Assembly: GCF_000003815.2 (NCBI RefSeq)
Contig: NC_049994.1
Location: 5,080,392-5,144,391, forward strand
DNA: 64,000 nucleotides
Reading direction: 5' to 3'
DNA from: Branchiostoma floridae
Taxonomy: Eukaryota; Chordata; Leptocardii; Amphioxiformes; Branchiostomatidae
Shown here: in pieces, positions 1-10,878 of the stretch
How positions within the stretch are numbered: position 1 is the stretch's first letter
Layout: each line of letters starts with the position of its first letter
Notes under the pieces: generated by a model
What the model was told of the DNA's origin: nothing
Databases searched by the model: none
Seen by the model: only the letters and a program-made list of their open reading frames with translations
Program-made: the position numbers and the translations under genes

Positions 1-90
1 GATGTATTGGCTACGAAGCCAGTGCACACTGCTTTGGCAGCGGTTGATATATTTTATGCTACCGTAGGATCTGCTTTGGGGTTTACCTGA

Positions 91-98
91 TGACGTCA
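91..98. promoter_or_regulatory. CRE-like palindrome TGACGTCA
   Basis: A perfect CREB/ATF consensus palindrome. A second copy lies at 370-377. Both lie upstream of or within an ARRDC-like gene, but position alone does not show function, and similar octamers at 9886 and 54377 (inside a transposon) show that they also occur in repeats here. Confidence 0.25.
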
Positions 99-369
99 GC
101 CTTCTGATCATGACCGACGACCTCAAATTAGGATCAGGCCTAAAAATCTACCAAATCTGAAAGTGTACATCCTTCGTCGCCTCATCCATATAACACATCT
201 CTTACATTTCCCGAGAAAAGTGCTTCTACCAGTCGCAAGTAATCGTGAACACCTCAAATGGACCCTAGGCACAGGCGTGCATTGCTGACATTTGAATTGA
301 TAAATGCAAAAGACGTCTTAACCTGGATGGGGGGGCGATATTGTCTACCAACAACCTTTGACCCATTGC

Positions 370-377
370 TGACGTCA
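370..377. promoter_or_regulatory. second CRE-like palindrome
   Basis: A perfect TGACGTCA 279 bp from the first copy. The same caution applies: sequence match only. Confidence 0.22.
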
Positions 378-571
378 TACTCGTTAAGTCTCGCGTCCAG
401 AGCAATTGGGTCACATATAGCTCAAGAGGACTGAGCGACCACTAAAAAATTCCGGTCGGTCCTATCTTTTTAGTTGGCGAGCAGTTTAACTTCTCCATAG
501 CGTCCACGCAAGGACATTATATAGAATGTCCTTGGTCCAAGTCATGTTGATGTTTTTTTTCTTCTTCACAG

Positions 572-782
572 TTCATCGTAAACATCCCGGGACTGCACAC
601 GAACCTCGATGTCGAGATGCCGATCACCATTGGCTCCATCCCCCTGAAGAGTTATTACCCACAAGCCCCTTCTTTCCCCCTACATCCGGTAGAACAACCG
701 CCACCTTCCAATGAGTCTTTGTACCCAAACCTCGGTTTCGCACAGTGGACGTACCCGGCAACTACTGACCCCAGTGCACCAC
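572..782 (+). CDS. ARRDC-like penultimate coding exon
   Basis: The acceptor AG is at 570-571 and the donor GTATGT starts at 783. It is open for 70 codons plus one base. It holds the end of the arrestin-C domain and the proline-rich start of the tail with LYPNL. The last complete codons read P-S-A-P and the leftover C begins the following Pro codon. Confidence 0.85.
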
Positions 783-2393
783 GTATGTACAAAAGTTCGT
801 TACTTTGTTTAGACCATTGTAGTGAGTGGTACCACGTAGAACAACTAGTTTCCTTATTGTTTTAGTAGCAGGGCATAATTTATGCAGGGATGGCTTACTA
901 TATCCCGTTCCTTTTAACGTGCTAGAGGCACCTCAATTTCAAGGACCCCGAAAAATGAGAGCAGCCCCAACCAAGATGCCCTGCCCAGGATTGAACTAGG
1001 GTCCCCAGTTATCCATGGGAGGCTGCCGAGTACCAGTCGAACTACAGGAACATCCCTATGTACTAAAGTTAAGGGCGCCGTCACATAGGTCGTGCTATCG
1101 TCGTATGATTTTGATGCCACAGGGTTTTCAAGCAGACCTTGACAGAACAGCAGCACAGTACGACGATCGCACGACCTATGTGACCGCGCCCTAAAGTAGC
1201 GCGTACTATTTTACGACAATAGGCAGGTTGTGGAACAGTGGCGGCGGCACCATGGGGGCAGTGGGGGCGGCCGCCCCCACAAAAAATAGGTCGTGGGGGC
1301 GTCGCCCCCACGATAAAATAAGCTGAAACGCTCAAAATCAAGCTAAAACCCTTGTGTACATTTTCACCAATGGAAATTTCATCAAATCTCGCTAGTCTAC
1401 TGGCAAAATTTGGCCCTGAAAATGCAGGAAATGACGTTTCAGAGGGTCCAGATTTCAAAATTTCAAAGGACCTCCCTTGTGAGGATTCGCGCCGTCGGCA
1501 CTGGACATGGTGGGAAAATGCTACCGGAGCGTCGTCCCCCACGACCTTTTTCTAGTAGAAATTTCATTATCAAACTTAGATTTGTTTACAAGCAAAATGT
1601 TCCCCTCAAATGCAGGAAATGTCATTCAAGTGCCCTGATTTAAAAATTTCTCCAAAACTCCCTTGCGGCGGCTTGCGTCTTCGGGGCTCACGACGACGTA
1701 GTGCAAAATATGTTGGTGCGTGGGTCGTCGCCCTCAAAAATCGTTTTCTCTACTAGAAGTTTAATTAAATTCAGCTTAGTCTGTCTGCAAAATTTGTCCC
1801 TCAAAATACAGGAAATGGCGTTTCAGAGGGTCTAGATTTCAAAAAATTTCCAGAACCTACCTTGCAACGGCTCGTACCTTCGCCGCTCGAGATGGTGAAA
1901 ATATGTTTGGGGTGTCGCCCTCAATAACTAAAGCTAAAAACTATGTGTATTTTGATAGAAATGTCATTGAAGTTAGCTTAGTCTGGCAGCAAAATTTGCC
2001 CCTCAAAATACAGGAGATAGCTTTTCAGAGGGTTTAGATTTGAAATTTTTCCGGGGGGGGGGCATGCCCCCGGACCCCCCTAGAAGGGTCGCGCCGGAGG
2101 CGCGACGACTCGGGCCTTCGGCCCTCCATTTAGTAATATGAGAAATGTTCGCCCCCACAACTAAAAAATGGTGCCGCCGCCTCTGTGGAAGATGTACGTT
2201 TAGATGATACATGCTTAAGTCACCTAGATATGGTTCTAACGAGCTGATCTGATGTGTTCTAGCTCCGCCTTACTTTGCGGTGTCGACGGAAGGACCTGTA
2301 GCACTCGCCGAAGACAAGGAGGACAAATACACCATGGGCCCGACGGAGTACGCTCCCAAGTACGCCTACTACGACTGGAGCAAGCACGCTTAG
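572..2393 (+). CDS. ARRDC-like: arrestin domain-containing protein (ARRDC/TXNIP family), 3' end, partial
   Basis: Two exons, 572-782 and 2263-2393, joined by a phase-1 intron, encode the last 113 residues of an alpha-arrestin. Exon one begins after a strong acceptor (ttcttcttcacag) and reads NIPGLHTNLDVEMPITIGSI, which fits the last strands of the arrestin-C domain; ARRDC2/3/4 and TXNIP have a comparable 'P-L-V-I-G-T-I-P' strand. The tail contains LYPNL, then PSAP followed directly by PPPY, and ends YYDWSKHA-stop. In known ARRDC proteins, PPxY motifs recruit NEDD4-type HECT ubiquitin ligases to membrane cargo, and PSAP in ARRDC1 binds TSG101 at the plasma membrane. The tail is short compared with vertebrate ARRDCs. 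The start lies outside the window, so the paralogue cannot be named. Confidence 0.85.
868..1058 (-). repeat. tRNA-derived SINE, family 1 (copy 1)
   Basis: Read on the minus strand it begins near 1058 with a type-2 Pol III promoter: box A around TGTAGTTCGACTGGTA and box B around AGTTCAATCCTGGG. A second copy with the same order of blocks (gaggcacctc, agcagcccc, taccagt-gaactacagg-acatcccta) lies at 63620-63808. Confidence 0.6.
1070..1193. repeat. hairpin MITE
   Basis: The ends are inverted repeats of about 33 bp (aagggcgccgtcacataggt at the left, its near-complement at the right) with a spacer of about 55 bp. The short length and lack of an open frame indicate a non-autonomous element. It sits in the ARRDC-like intron. 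Confidence 0.6.
1320..2060. repeat. tandem array, about 190-205 bp unit, four copies
   Basis: A block reading roughly 'ccctcaaaatacaggaaatg..gtttcagagggt..agatttcaaa' recurs near 1405, 1592, 1795 and 1997, with GC-rich spacers. Diverged single copies occur at about 33485 (inverted) and 39835, so the unit belongs to a dispersed family. GC palindromes around 1255-1310 and 2050-2130 lie in and next to it. Confidence 0.6.
2263..2393 (+). CDS. ARRDC-like terminal coding exon
   Basis: The acceptor AG is at 2261-2262. Completing the split codon gives P-P-P-Y-F, so the PPxY ligase-binding motif starts at the exon junction. The stop TAG is at 2391-2393. The tail is acidic and tyrosine-rich. Confidence 0.85.
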
Positions 2394-2960
2394 GCTTAGA
2401 TCCAATTGGAAAAAGGGGCCCTGTTGGGCAGCTCACGGGCTGTTTGGGGACACTTTCGGGCACTTTTCGAACACCTTACGGCACCCGGGATATATTTGAG
2501 CATGGCCGGGACCCGGGTTTATTTTAAGTCGGACTGATTATCTGCAATGATACACTCATGTTTATAGTCCACCAATGTCATCAATTTGTTTAAGTTATTC
2601 TGTTAATTTCTTTGTCAGTTACACCCACTTGGTTATTTAATCTATATCATTTAGTTGTTGCATTGTTGCAGCGATTTGACGTTTTGTTATTTATGTTATA
2701 ACTTACTGATGACCTATGACCCCTCCTCATTATATCAAGTTCACTGAGTTGATTTTTATTTTGACACTGCAGTTTGCTTTCAATACTTGTTATTTTATGC
2801 TTCTACATTTATGTTGACTCATGTTTTTGATTGTGTTGTAACCTGTTTTGTAAACTGTAAAAATGGACTCCAGGAAGCTAAGAATAGAGTTTACGACAAA
2901 ATTGTTAAGTCTAATGGAGATCCCAATAAACAGACAAACAAACAAGTTACAATAATTGCC
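2394..2960 (+). other. ARRDC-like 3' UTR with poly(A) signal
   Basis: AT-rich, non-coding. A canonical AATAAA is at 2935-2940, followed by an A-rich and then T-rich stretch, so cleavage near 2955-2965 is likely. Confidence 0.55.
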
Positions 2961-3254
2961 TCTCTCTCTATATATATATGCGATATATACGATGTAATTT
3001 CCTCAGGACGGATCTAGCCTGAGTGCCATCCTAGGTAGGCTATTGGTGCCCCCATAGTCTCCCATGGCAGAATTCCGTTAATAGAGAGTATGGGAGCCCC
3101 GTTAAAGCCAACTAGGTTGGCGCTCCGACTAGATACAAACGGTTGATCTTCAAAAAGGCAGGTTTGTAGATACGTGTTTTAACTGTTTTTAGCTGACCAT
3201 CTTTACAAGATACAGATTTAGATCACCGTTTGGTAGATAAATGGGTGGATGAAT

Positions 3255-3285
<31 letters not shown>

Positions 3286-3490
3286 TAGATGCGACGAAGC
3301 TATGTGTGCCCCATGCTGTCGACCCCCCCTTAAAACCTTAATCTTGAAAAAGTCAGGTACGTGTTAAACTGTTTTTGGGTGTCCATCTTTTACAAGATAC
3401 AGATTTAGATCACCGTTAGATAAATGGATGGATGGGCGGATGGATGGATGGATGGATGGAGAGAAAGAGAGAGAAACGGGTGGATAGAGA
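2961..3490. repeat. intergenic: dispersed repeat and simple repeats
   Basis: No gene is seen. A block running from 'aggtttgtagatacgtgttttaactg' through 'gatttagatcaccgtt' occurs at 3140-3235 and again at 3335-3420, with related pieces near 4690 and 6110. A (GA)n run is at 3257-3282 and a GGATGGAT run at 3422-3462. Confidence 0.5.
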
Positions 3491-3731
3491 GGTGCGACGA
3501 TGCCCTGCATTTCCTATGCTATGGAAAACACCTTATGTAACCGTTCAGTCGGCTTCGGCCATAGTGACCAAGCTTAAGTCACGCTGTCGTACCACTGCGG
3601 GCCTTGCTAAGCTTTGTAGTCGGGTTTCTGTGGTCAACCAAGAGCTAATTTCATTCTCTTCTATGATTTTACCGCACAGCGTTGGTGTGATACGATTACT
3701 GCCTTTCAGTTCACAGGGGTTTCGCGTATAC
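3491..3731. repeat. duplicated segment, left copy
   Basis: The segment with 'cctatgctatggaaaacacc', 'accactgcgggccttgctaa' and 'ttcacaggggtttcgcg' is repeated in direct orientation at 6601-6834 with high identity. The two copies flank two transposons. Confidence 0.65.
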
Positions 3732-3796
3732 ATATCTATTTTTCGTTTCCACAAAAAGCCCGCCGGGCCCCGGTGTGGAAATGTGACGTAAGCTTA

Positions 3797-4655
3797 TGCC
3801 TAGGTTACACATAGCCGAATTTGGCTCCCGACTCTCTCCCGACTATGGTTTAGGAGTGATTCGGGAGCTAGTCGGCTGTAGTCGGCTGGCGTTCGGTTGA
3901 GTCGGCTGGTGTTCGGCTGCTCCATCCGAATGTTTTGAAATGTTCAAAACATTCGGCTCTGAACGGCAACTCTGGAATGGGTCGGTTGGTGGTCGGCTGG
4001 TGTTCGGCACGGTCGGCTAGTGTTCGGTTGGTGTTCGGGAGTAAGTCAGCAGTCAAATTAAATCTTAACCACGCCATAAACATTGCTGATTTACTCCCAG
4101 CTTGTTTCCAACTTACCAATGATTCACCCCAAGACCTTGGACAAATCTCTGCTAACTCATTCCCAAGCAAAAAGACTATTGCCAGGACGTAGACGAATCA
4201 CTCCCGAACTTCACACGACCGACATCCAGCCAAAAACAAAAAGACCCATAAATGCCGCACTGGAGCTATATGTGATCTAAATTTGATCTCTTGGTGATGT
4301 TTACAAATAGAACAAAGGACATTCTTGATTAAAAACGAAAATGAGCACTCTTTTGAAAATCGCTGATTATGTCTATTTCAAGTCGAAAAAGGGTCGGCAA
4401 TCGGTTGGGGATCAGTCAGGAGTGATTCGGCAGTCTGCGGCTAGAGGTCGGGATGGTTGGTGATAGGTTAGTTAGCATTTGGGACACAGTCGGGAGTAAG
4501 TCATTTACTGGTCGGGAGGTGTTCGGGACATGTTCGGCGCTAAAAAATAGGCGTGGCCTAAACTGGTCAGACTACTCCCGAACTACTGCCGACTTGGGTC
4601 GGCTAAGAGTCGGCTAGTGTTCGGGAGCCAAAGTCGGCTATGTGTAATCTAGGCA
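3797..4655. mobile_element. PIF/Harbinger-like non-autonomous DNA transposon
   Basis: The ends are inverted repeats of about 50 bp starting TGCCTAGGTTACACATAGCC and ending with its near-complement (GGCTATGTGTAATCTAGGCA). The 859-bp element is flanked by TTA at 3794-3796 and 4656-4658. A 3-bp TWA target duplication is typical of PIF/Harbinger. The inside contains many 'gtcggctggtgttcgg' words on both strands and no transposase frame. Superfamily assignment is inferred from the target duplication. Confidence 0.6.
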
Positions 4656-4850
4656 TTAAGCAAACTAGGCTAGCGCTCCGACCAGATACAAAAGGTTAAT
4701 CTTGAAGAAGTCAGGTTTGTAGATACGCGTTTTAACTGTTTTTAGCTGAGAGAGAGAGAGGCGGATGGATAGATGCGACGATGCTATGTGTGCCCCACGC
4801 TGTCGAAAACCCCATAAAACCTTATCCTGAAAAGTCAGATACGTCTTTAA

Positions 4851-6111
4851 CGGGTTGGCGGAAAGGGCTGCCCGGTCGGTCGGCGGAAATCGCTGCCCGG
4901 TCCGGTCAGGAGGTTGGTTTTGGGGGTTTCGAGTGTACCAAATGTAAACAATATGGCTTGCTGTCGCAACAGTAATTGAGGTGCATTTCTCGTGTAGGCT
5001 GACCCTACGTTGAACAGTAGCACTAATATCGTAAACATTACCGTAATTACCGTAATAACGGCGTAATTTCGATCTTATACACGTTTACGGTAAACACCAG
5101 ATTTCGGTGATGCCAGCTCATTAGCGCTTATAAGGTCGATAATGAGCCGCGTGTCCTCACCGTAAGAACTGATGAGCGCCTTGATTTTTTTTTGTAAAAA
5201 TGTTATCCCAACAATAGTTTTATATTTATATAATCTGAAACAACAAAATTGTAGGTTGGATTGATTGGATTGTGTAATTCATCGGAGGTTTTCGGCATTC
5301 CATGTGGCGCACATTAGGTCGTTGACCCCGAAACACGCAGCGGTGTAGACACGTGGATATGTGTGAGGCGCTTCTAATAGGGGACAGTAGTAAACTTTAT
5401 CATTATTTGCTCTTCAAAATAGCTTTAGACAAAGAAGATGTGGGCATTGATCAGAGTATGTGTCACTCGTGTTGAACATTAATTGCTAATTAAAAAAAAA
5501 TTCTCGAGCCGACCATGGCCACGTTGTTTATCGTGGCGTTATTTGGGCTCTAGCCACTCTGCCGATCTGAGACTGGATGGGATTCTGCTGACTTTTAGTG
5601 CTTTGGCCACGAACACGTTAAAATATTAAATCCTTGGTTAAATCTTTATTATTTTCGGGTTTCTTCATTTCCAACATGTGAGAAAATAGTATCGTGATCA
5701 ATCAAAGATTGCAGTTTCAGGCTGTTTGATTTACACGATATTCAAAAGATAAATATTCTTAATATTACCGACCGCGCTCCACGTGATAGCGCCCTGTAAA
5801 TACGGCCGTAATTACGATCAGATTTACAGCAGGTACACGATTACCCTCGTCATAATTTAGATACAGAATACTATCAGCCGTTTTCCAACCAAAACCCCGT
5901 CCAAAATTTCGACACGGTTTTGTATAAGTTTATTCTACGATTAGTGTATGTTTAATATTGAGATTACAATGCTTTCTGCTGCAAGAAGGCGCAGCTGCAC
6001 TAGATACCTTACTCTGTTGTATGCAAGACTCGAAACCCCCAAAACCAACCTCCGGACTGGACTGGGCAGGGGTTTCCGCCGACCGACCGGGCAGCCGTTT
6101 CCGCCAACCCG
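4851..6111. mobile_element. non-autonomous DNA transposon with long terminal inverted repeats
   Basis: About 85 bp at the left end (cgggttggcggaaagggctg..., to tttcgagt) is repeated inverted at 6035-6111 at roughly 90% identity. It interrupts a repeat that is intact at 3171-3200 and 4725-4745 (gatacg-gttttaactgtttt), so the empty site can be read in the same window. TTTA occurs on both sides and is the likely target duplication. The core contains 'gtaattaccgtaataacggcg' runs and no transposase frame. Confidence 0.6.
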
Positions 6112-6164
6112 TGTTTACTGTTTTTGGTGACCATCTTTACAAGATATAGATTTAGATCACTAGA

Positions 6165-6580
6165 AAAATGGATGGATTAATGGATGGGTGGATTGATCCG
6201 GGATGGATGGATGGATCCGGGATGGATGGATCCGGGATGGATGGATCCGGGATGGATGGATCCGGGATGGATGGATCCGGGATGGATGGATGAATGGATG
6301 GATGGATTCGGGATGGATGGATGAATGGATGGATGGATTCGGGATGGATGGATGGATGGATCCGGGATGGATGGATGAATGGATGGATGGATTAGGGATG
6401 GATGGATGAAAGAATGGATGGATGGATGGATGGATGGATTCGGGATGGATGGATGGATGGATCCGAGATGGATGGATTAGGGATGGATGGATGGATGAAT
6501 GGATGGGTGGATGGATCCGTGATGGATGGATGGATGGATCCGCGATGGATGGATCCAGGATGGATGGATAGATGAAGAGA
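6165..6580. repeat. GGATGGAT minisatellite
   Basis: Over 400 bp of GGAT-based repeat with periodic variants (tccgggatggatgga). It keeps long open frames on both strands, with products of repeated DGWIRDGW or SIHPS words. These frames are a by-product of the repeat and not a gene. Confidence 0.9.
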
Positions 6581-6600
6581 AAGAGAAACAGATGGATAAA

Positions 6601-6834
6601 GAGGTACAACGATGCCCTCTATGTATACACCATTCATATCCTATGCTATGGAAAACACCTTATATAACCGTTCAGTCGGCTTCGGCCACGCTGCCGTACC
6701 ACTGCGGGCCTTGCTAAGCTTTGTAGTCGGGTTTCTGTGGTCAACCAAGAGCTAATTTCATTCTCTTCTATGATTTCACCGTACAGCCTTGGTGTGATTC
6801 GATTACTCACTTTCAGTTCACAGGGGTTTCGCGG
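6601..6834. repeat. duplicated segment, right copy
   Basis: Direct repeat of 3491-3731. It lacks the short piece 'atagtgaccaagcttaagtc' present in the left copy. Confidence 0.65.
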
Positions 6835-6997
6835 TTGAAACAAACCGTGAAGGACACACGAACCTTTTCCGCAGTGCGGGTTCCTAATAGCGATGATGAA
6901 AGCCACAAACATTCAACAACCTTTCAACATTACAGTATCCGTCTAGTTTTTGCCGCATTTTCTTGACAGCGACGCCGCCAGTATGCCGCCGCTTATA

Positions 6998-7080
6998 TAA
7001 GGGGGCAATGGCCAAGTGGGTAGAATGTTCGACATGCAGTTGGTAGGTCCTGAGTTCGATCGCCGGCTTGTTCACAAGAT
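6998..7080 (+). repeat. tRNA-like SINE head
   Basis: A box A-like sequence TGGCCAAGTGGG at 7008 is followed by a box B-like GAGTTCGATCGCC around 7052-7065. I cannot draw a convincing acceptor stem, so a tRNA-derived SINE head fits better than a working tRNA gene. Confidence 0.45.
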
Positions 7081-7105
7081 TTAATCCCTCTTTACACGAG
7101 AGCAA

Positions 7106-7504
7106 GAATGAGCCGGAATACCGTCGGAATGAAAATTCTTTTCTCTGATTCCTGGCAATTCCTGGTAATGTGTTCCAGAAATTCTCACTGCATTCCAGCT
7201 ATTTGTGCCCGTCCTTTTGGCTGTCCCGAAAGTTTTTGACATGTTAAAAACTGTCGAGGTGAATTCGAAGTGGAGAAATATCGAATGGCATTCAAAGTGC
7301 TTTCTAAGTGGATTCTTAATATTCTAACTGTAGTATAAACGCATTCCAACATTATTCAAAACATTCTTATCTCATTCGATGGAGAACCGAAACGGCAAGC
7401 CACTTCGAATCCTGCCCGAAAAAATATCTGGAATGCAGTGAGAGTTTTTAGAATTCCCAGGAATAGAAAAAACTTTTCACTCTGACGGCATTTTGGCTCA
7501 TTCC
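7106..7504. mobile_element. MITE with about 60-bp inverted ends
   Basis: The left end (aatgagccggaataccgtcg...) and the right end (tctgacggcattttggctca) are inverted copies, continuing inward over 'attcctggaattc' words and 'cactgcattccag'. No coding frame is present. Confidence 0.55.
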
Positions 7505-10500
7505 TTCTCGAAGGGGATACAAGGTCCATTTAGAATTCCCACTCGGAATGCGAATGTGGCACGAAATTTGCAAATACTTCATTCCGGCTGGTTCTGCTTG
7601 ATTCCTGCTAATTCGGTTTCAGTGTAAAGGCCCTAGAAATGCAGTATTTTGGAAAGAGTATGGAAGTTGAGCACACAGACAACTGCCTGTGGACTAGCCC
7701 ACTGCTGTAGTGATTGCACAAAGCTGTGTGACCTAGGACTACAAAAACCACAGAGATAGGTGCCTCCAGATTGCATATGCACCATTTTGCGCGGGAAGGG
7801 AGGATTATCATGCTTTCTAGCTTAGTCTATGATTCTACATTAAAAGGGGTGTTCTACTCCAGAAGGGAGTGTTATTTTCCGATTTGTATTAATTTTATTG
7901 TTTTGTATGTAATAAATGTATACCACTTCACATTATACGAATAAGTACCCAGTTGCTCCACGCGCATCGAATAGGATTCAGTCTTCTACTAAACTCCACA
8001 AATACGGTACCCTATAAATTCTCTAATCAGTTTAAGCCTATAGCTGAATACAATGTGCCTGACGATGCCAGACTTAAGTGAGGTTACAATACTAATTTCA
8101 GGGGCGCTAAGAAAAAACTCGTCTTCTTCAGTGTTCTTTGATATCTACTGAGCAATTGGCCTTCTTGGTGGGCTTTAAGCCGGCTTTACAATTCATGCGG
8201 ACGCCGGCCGAATTTGTAGCCCGGTCAGAGCTCGCCTAATGTCAACATCGCCCGAGTATCGGCTGTATTTTTCGCTGAATATCTGCCCCCTTTACAAATG
8301 GATGGAGCCCGTCCGACGTCCGTCCAACACAACTGATTATAATTTGTTAATGAGACTGTACTATGTCTTGAACATGGACGAAGTCAGAACTGACTAACCT
8401 TGTAAAGAGCCAATATTTGTGTAGAATTTAATTTCTGAGTTGCGGATATGTGTAGGGTATGAGTGGAGTAGACGGGCACACTGAAAACAATAATATCAAC
8501 AGGAATGTCGTCATACACCAATCCAAAATCTACCACAAGAGCCACAAAGTGAACAGACCAGTCTTATTCACCATAATACAATAATATTGACAAAGTTGCG
8601 ATCGGGCGAACCTCGGGCGGACCTTGTGCGAACCTCGAGCGAAGGCCGGCAAAGGCCGTCCGAGTTTCAGACTGGAAGCCTTTAGACGTGAAGAATACAT
8701 GATCTCACACATCCAAACCTATAGCAAAAAAATAAATAGGGAGTACATAGCAAAGAAATAAATAGGAAGTACTGTCTTGGTGTCAAATTGCCTTACATTA
8801 TAAAAGGTACGCAGCTTTTTTCTAGAAAAGTTCATACAGTAGTCTTTTTTTATCTTATATGTCGGAACAACCTGTTTACTAAAGATGAAAGCCAAAAAAC
8901 AAAGGGACGTGCATGTTCAACACAGGTGTAAAATTGATTAGGTGACAGTTAAAATTCTGCCGGAGCCCTTCCAAGCTCCCACGTACCGACAGTAGCACGA
9001 CGCCCGCCCGAAGCGCACCCAACTTGTCAATGTCGGACGGAATATCGTCCGGTTATTGTAGGAAACCCGAGCGAGGCTGGAGCGAGACCGAAGAGTTCGG
9101 GCAAGCTCCGACCGGAAAAAAAGACTTTAAAACCGTCGGATTGCCGTCCGAGTATTGGCCAAGTCTTGGCCATTGCTCGGACAAGCTCCGGTCGAGCTAC
9201 AGGCAACCCATTGACGAGCTCTCCGAGCTCAACACTCACCGCCGAGGCCTCGCTGAAATTAAGCGCAGGCCGAGCTGCCCCGCAAACGCTGGCCGAGCTG
9301 CTAAAATTCGTCCGGAGCCCGTGTAATCGCCCAAACGCCGGTCATACTCCGGCCGAAAATGGCCATCTGGAGCTCGCTGACAACTCGGCCGAGCTAAATT
9401 CTTGATTTGTAAAGGGGGCTTAAACGTTAACACTTTTCATTTATTCCGAAAATAATCACGATAAAGGAAGTGTCTATGCGTATAGAGAATGCATGAGTAA
9501 GGTCTGCATGGGTTTAGTGAGTATCAAATCATAATCGCGTAATTCACTACAAGTGGAATTCCACAAAATGTCGGCTGATCATGCATTCATTGATACATTA
9601 TCTATTGGAAATAACACTTCTGGAGTGGAATACCCCTAGTAGAACGGCAAAAAGGAGATATCATGTGAATCAAATGTGACACCGCAAATCAAAGGGAGTA
9701 CGAAACCAAAGCGCAACATTTTCTGTTCATACTCCACAACGAAGCTAGTATTATTCAATTAGCATGTACACACGCGTTTGCAAGAAACATACACCCTTTT
9801 CCTGTTATTGGACATTGCACCATCTTAAATCGATATCATTCTTCAGACTCGAGGATTTTTTGCAAAGTATGATTAAGACCGTACGTGACGTCATATTACA
9901 CATGGCAACTAATTCAAAAACAAGCACCGAGGTTCGCGTAAAAACATACTTTTGAGAAGTAGACAGTGTTGATTATACTGCTTTATTATTGTGACTTTCT
10001 GTAATTGCAACGGTAACAGGTCGTTTCGCAACAATAAATGTCAGTTCGCAACCGTCAGTTCGCAACAAGGCAAGTCTTTTCGCAACAAGGTACAAGTCGT
10101 TTGCAACATGCTACAATATGTTTCTTCGCGGCTCTTCACGAGTATATATTTCTTGAGCCACTGTGCTGTGTTCCAAACCAGTTATTATATTAAGCTATTA
10201 ATATCATATTATTTGTTATATTAAGCTTACAAAAGGCCAAGGACGGGCGTATAATTTCTGGTCTCTTATCATATAGTTCCTCGTCATGCACGTATCACCA
10301 AACGTAACAGGGATGAACTCAAGTATGATTCCTTCGTACGCCCACGAGGCTCCTGTTTCTCAATGCAAATATCAGCTTTGAAATAAGCACCGCCAGGAGA
10401 GTACAAACCTGGCTTATATAATTGCAAGGCAAACCTTTTGGGACTCTACCAAACGGTGGGTTCCTACATTTGAATAAACATAATCTACACTTCGAACGTT

Positions 10501-10728
10501 TCTTCAGAAGAGCCAGTGACTTATTTGAATGTTGTACATATGTTGTAGATATTTTCTATTTCGGTTTTTTTTGTAGGAATTATTTCATATGCCCCTCCTC
10601 AGAAAACTTCCTTGGAACACTTTCGGGATTTTGGTTTCGCCCAGACGAAGAAAGATCTAGAAGTGGGCAGCTGAGTTCTCTTAATTACGCAGTAGTGTCT
10701 GACTTGACGCAGACGACGCTGTTTCATC
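7505..10728. other. intergenic, degraded transposon sequence
   Basis: No gene is recognised. A GC-rich stretch at 8170-9423 has loosely inverted ends (tttaagccggctttacaatt / atttgtaaagggggcttaa) and many 'ggccgagct' or 'gcccgaccg' words, so it is probably an old DNA transposon with nested fragments (another 'ccccctttacaaat' end at 8287). A small direct repeat of 'gtcgtttcgcaacaa' lies at 10018-10112. Promoter elements of the downstream receptor cannot be assigned. Confidence 0.35.
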
Positions 10729-10878
10729 ATGTCGATCGGAAACAGCACCAGCCGGAGCCAAGCGACCGTCAGTGCCCTGTTGCAGGTGGCGGCCACACCG
10801 TACGGCCTGCCCGCCAAGGTGGCGATCGGACTCGCGGCGTCCGTAGTCATGGCCATCATCGTTGTAGGGAACATACTG
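10729..10878 (+). CDS. aminergic receptor exon 1
   Basis: ATG at 10729 opens 50 codons: a short extracellular N-terminus and most of TM1, ending GNIL, then donor GTGAGT at 10879. An internal ATG codes M41 in TM1, so the first ATG is preferred. Confidence 0.82.

Larger units (their letters stand above)
1..571. other. intron or upstream part of ARRDC-like gene, no exon seen
   Basis: I see no convincing exon here. The stretch precedes a good splice acceptor at 570-571 and is probably intron of the arrestin-domain gene. It contains two perfect 8-bp CRE palindromes (TGACGTCA) at 91-98 and 370-377. A phrase near 62 (accgtaggatctgct) recurs near 29350 and so belongs to a dispersed repeat. Confidence 0.5.

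Noticed and set aside
6160-6637. Long frames on both strands giving DGWIRDGW or SIHPS repeats
   Set aside because: They come from the GGATGGAT minisatellite, which is open in several frames. No splice sites, start context or non-repeat domain.
6998-7080. A functional tRNA gene
   Set aside because: Box A and box B are present but the acceptor and anticodon stems do not pair convincingly; a SINE head is more likely.
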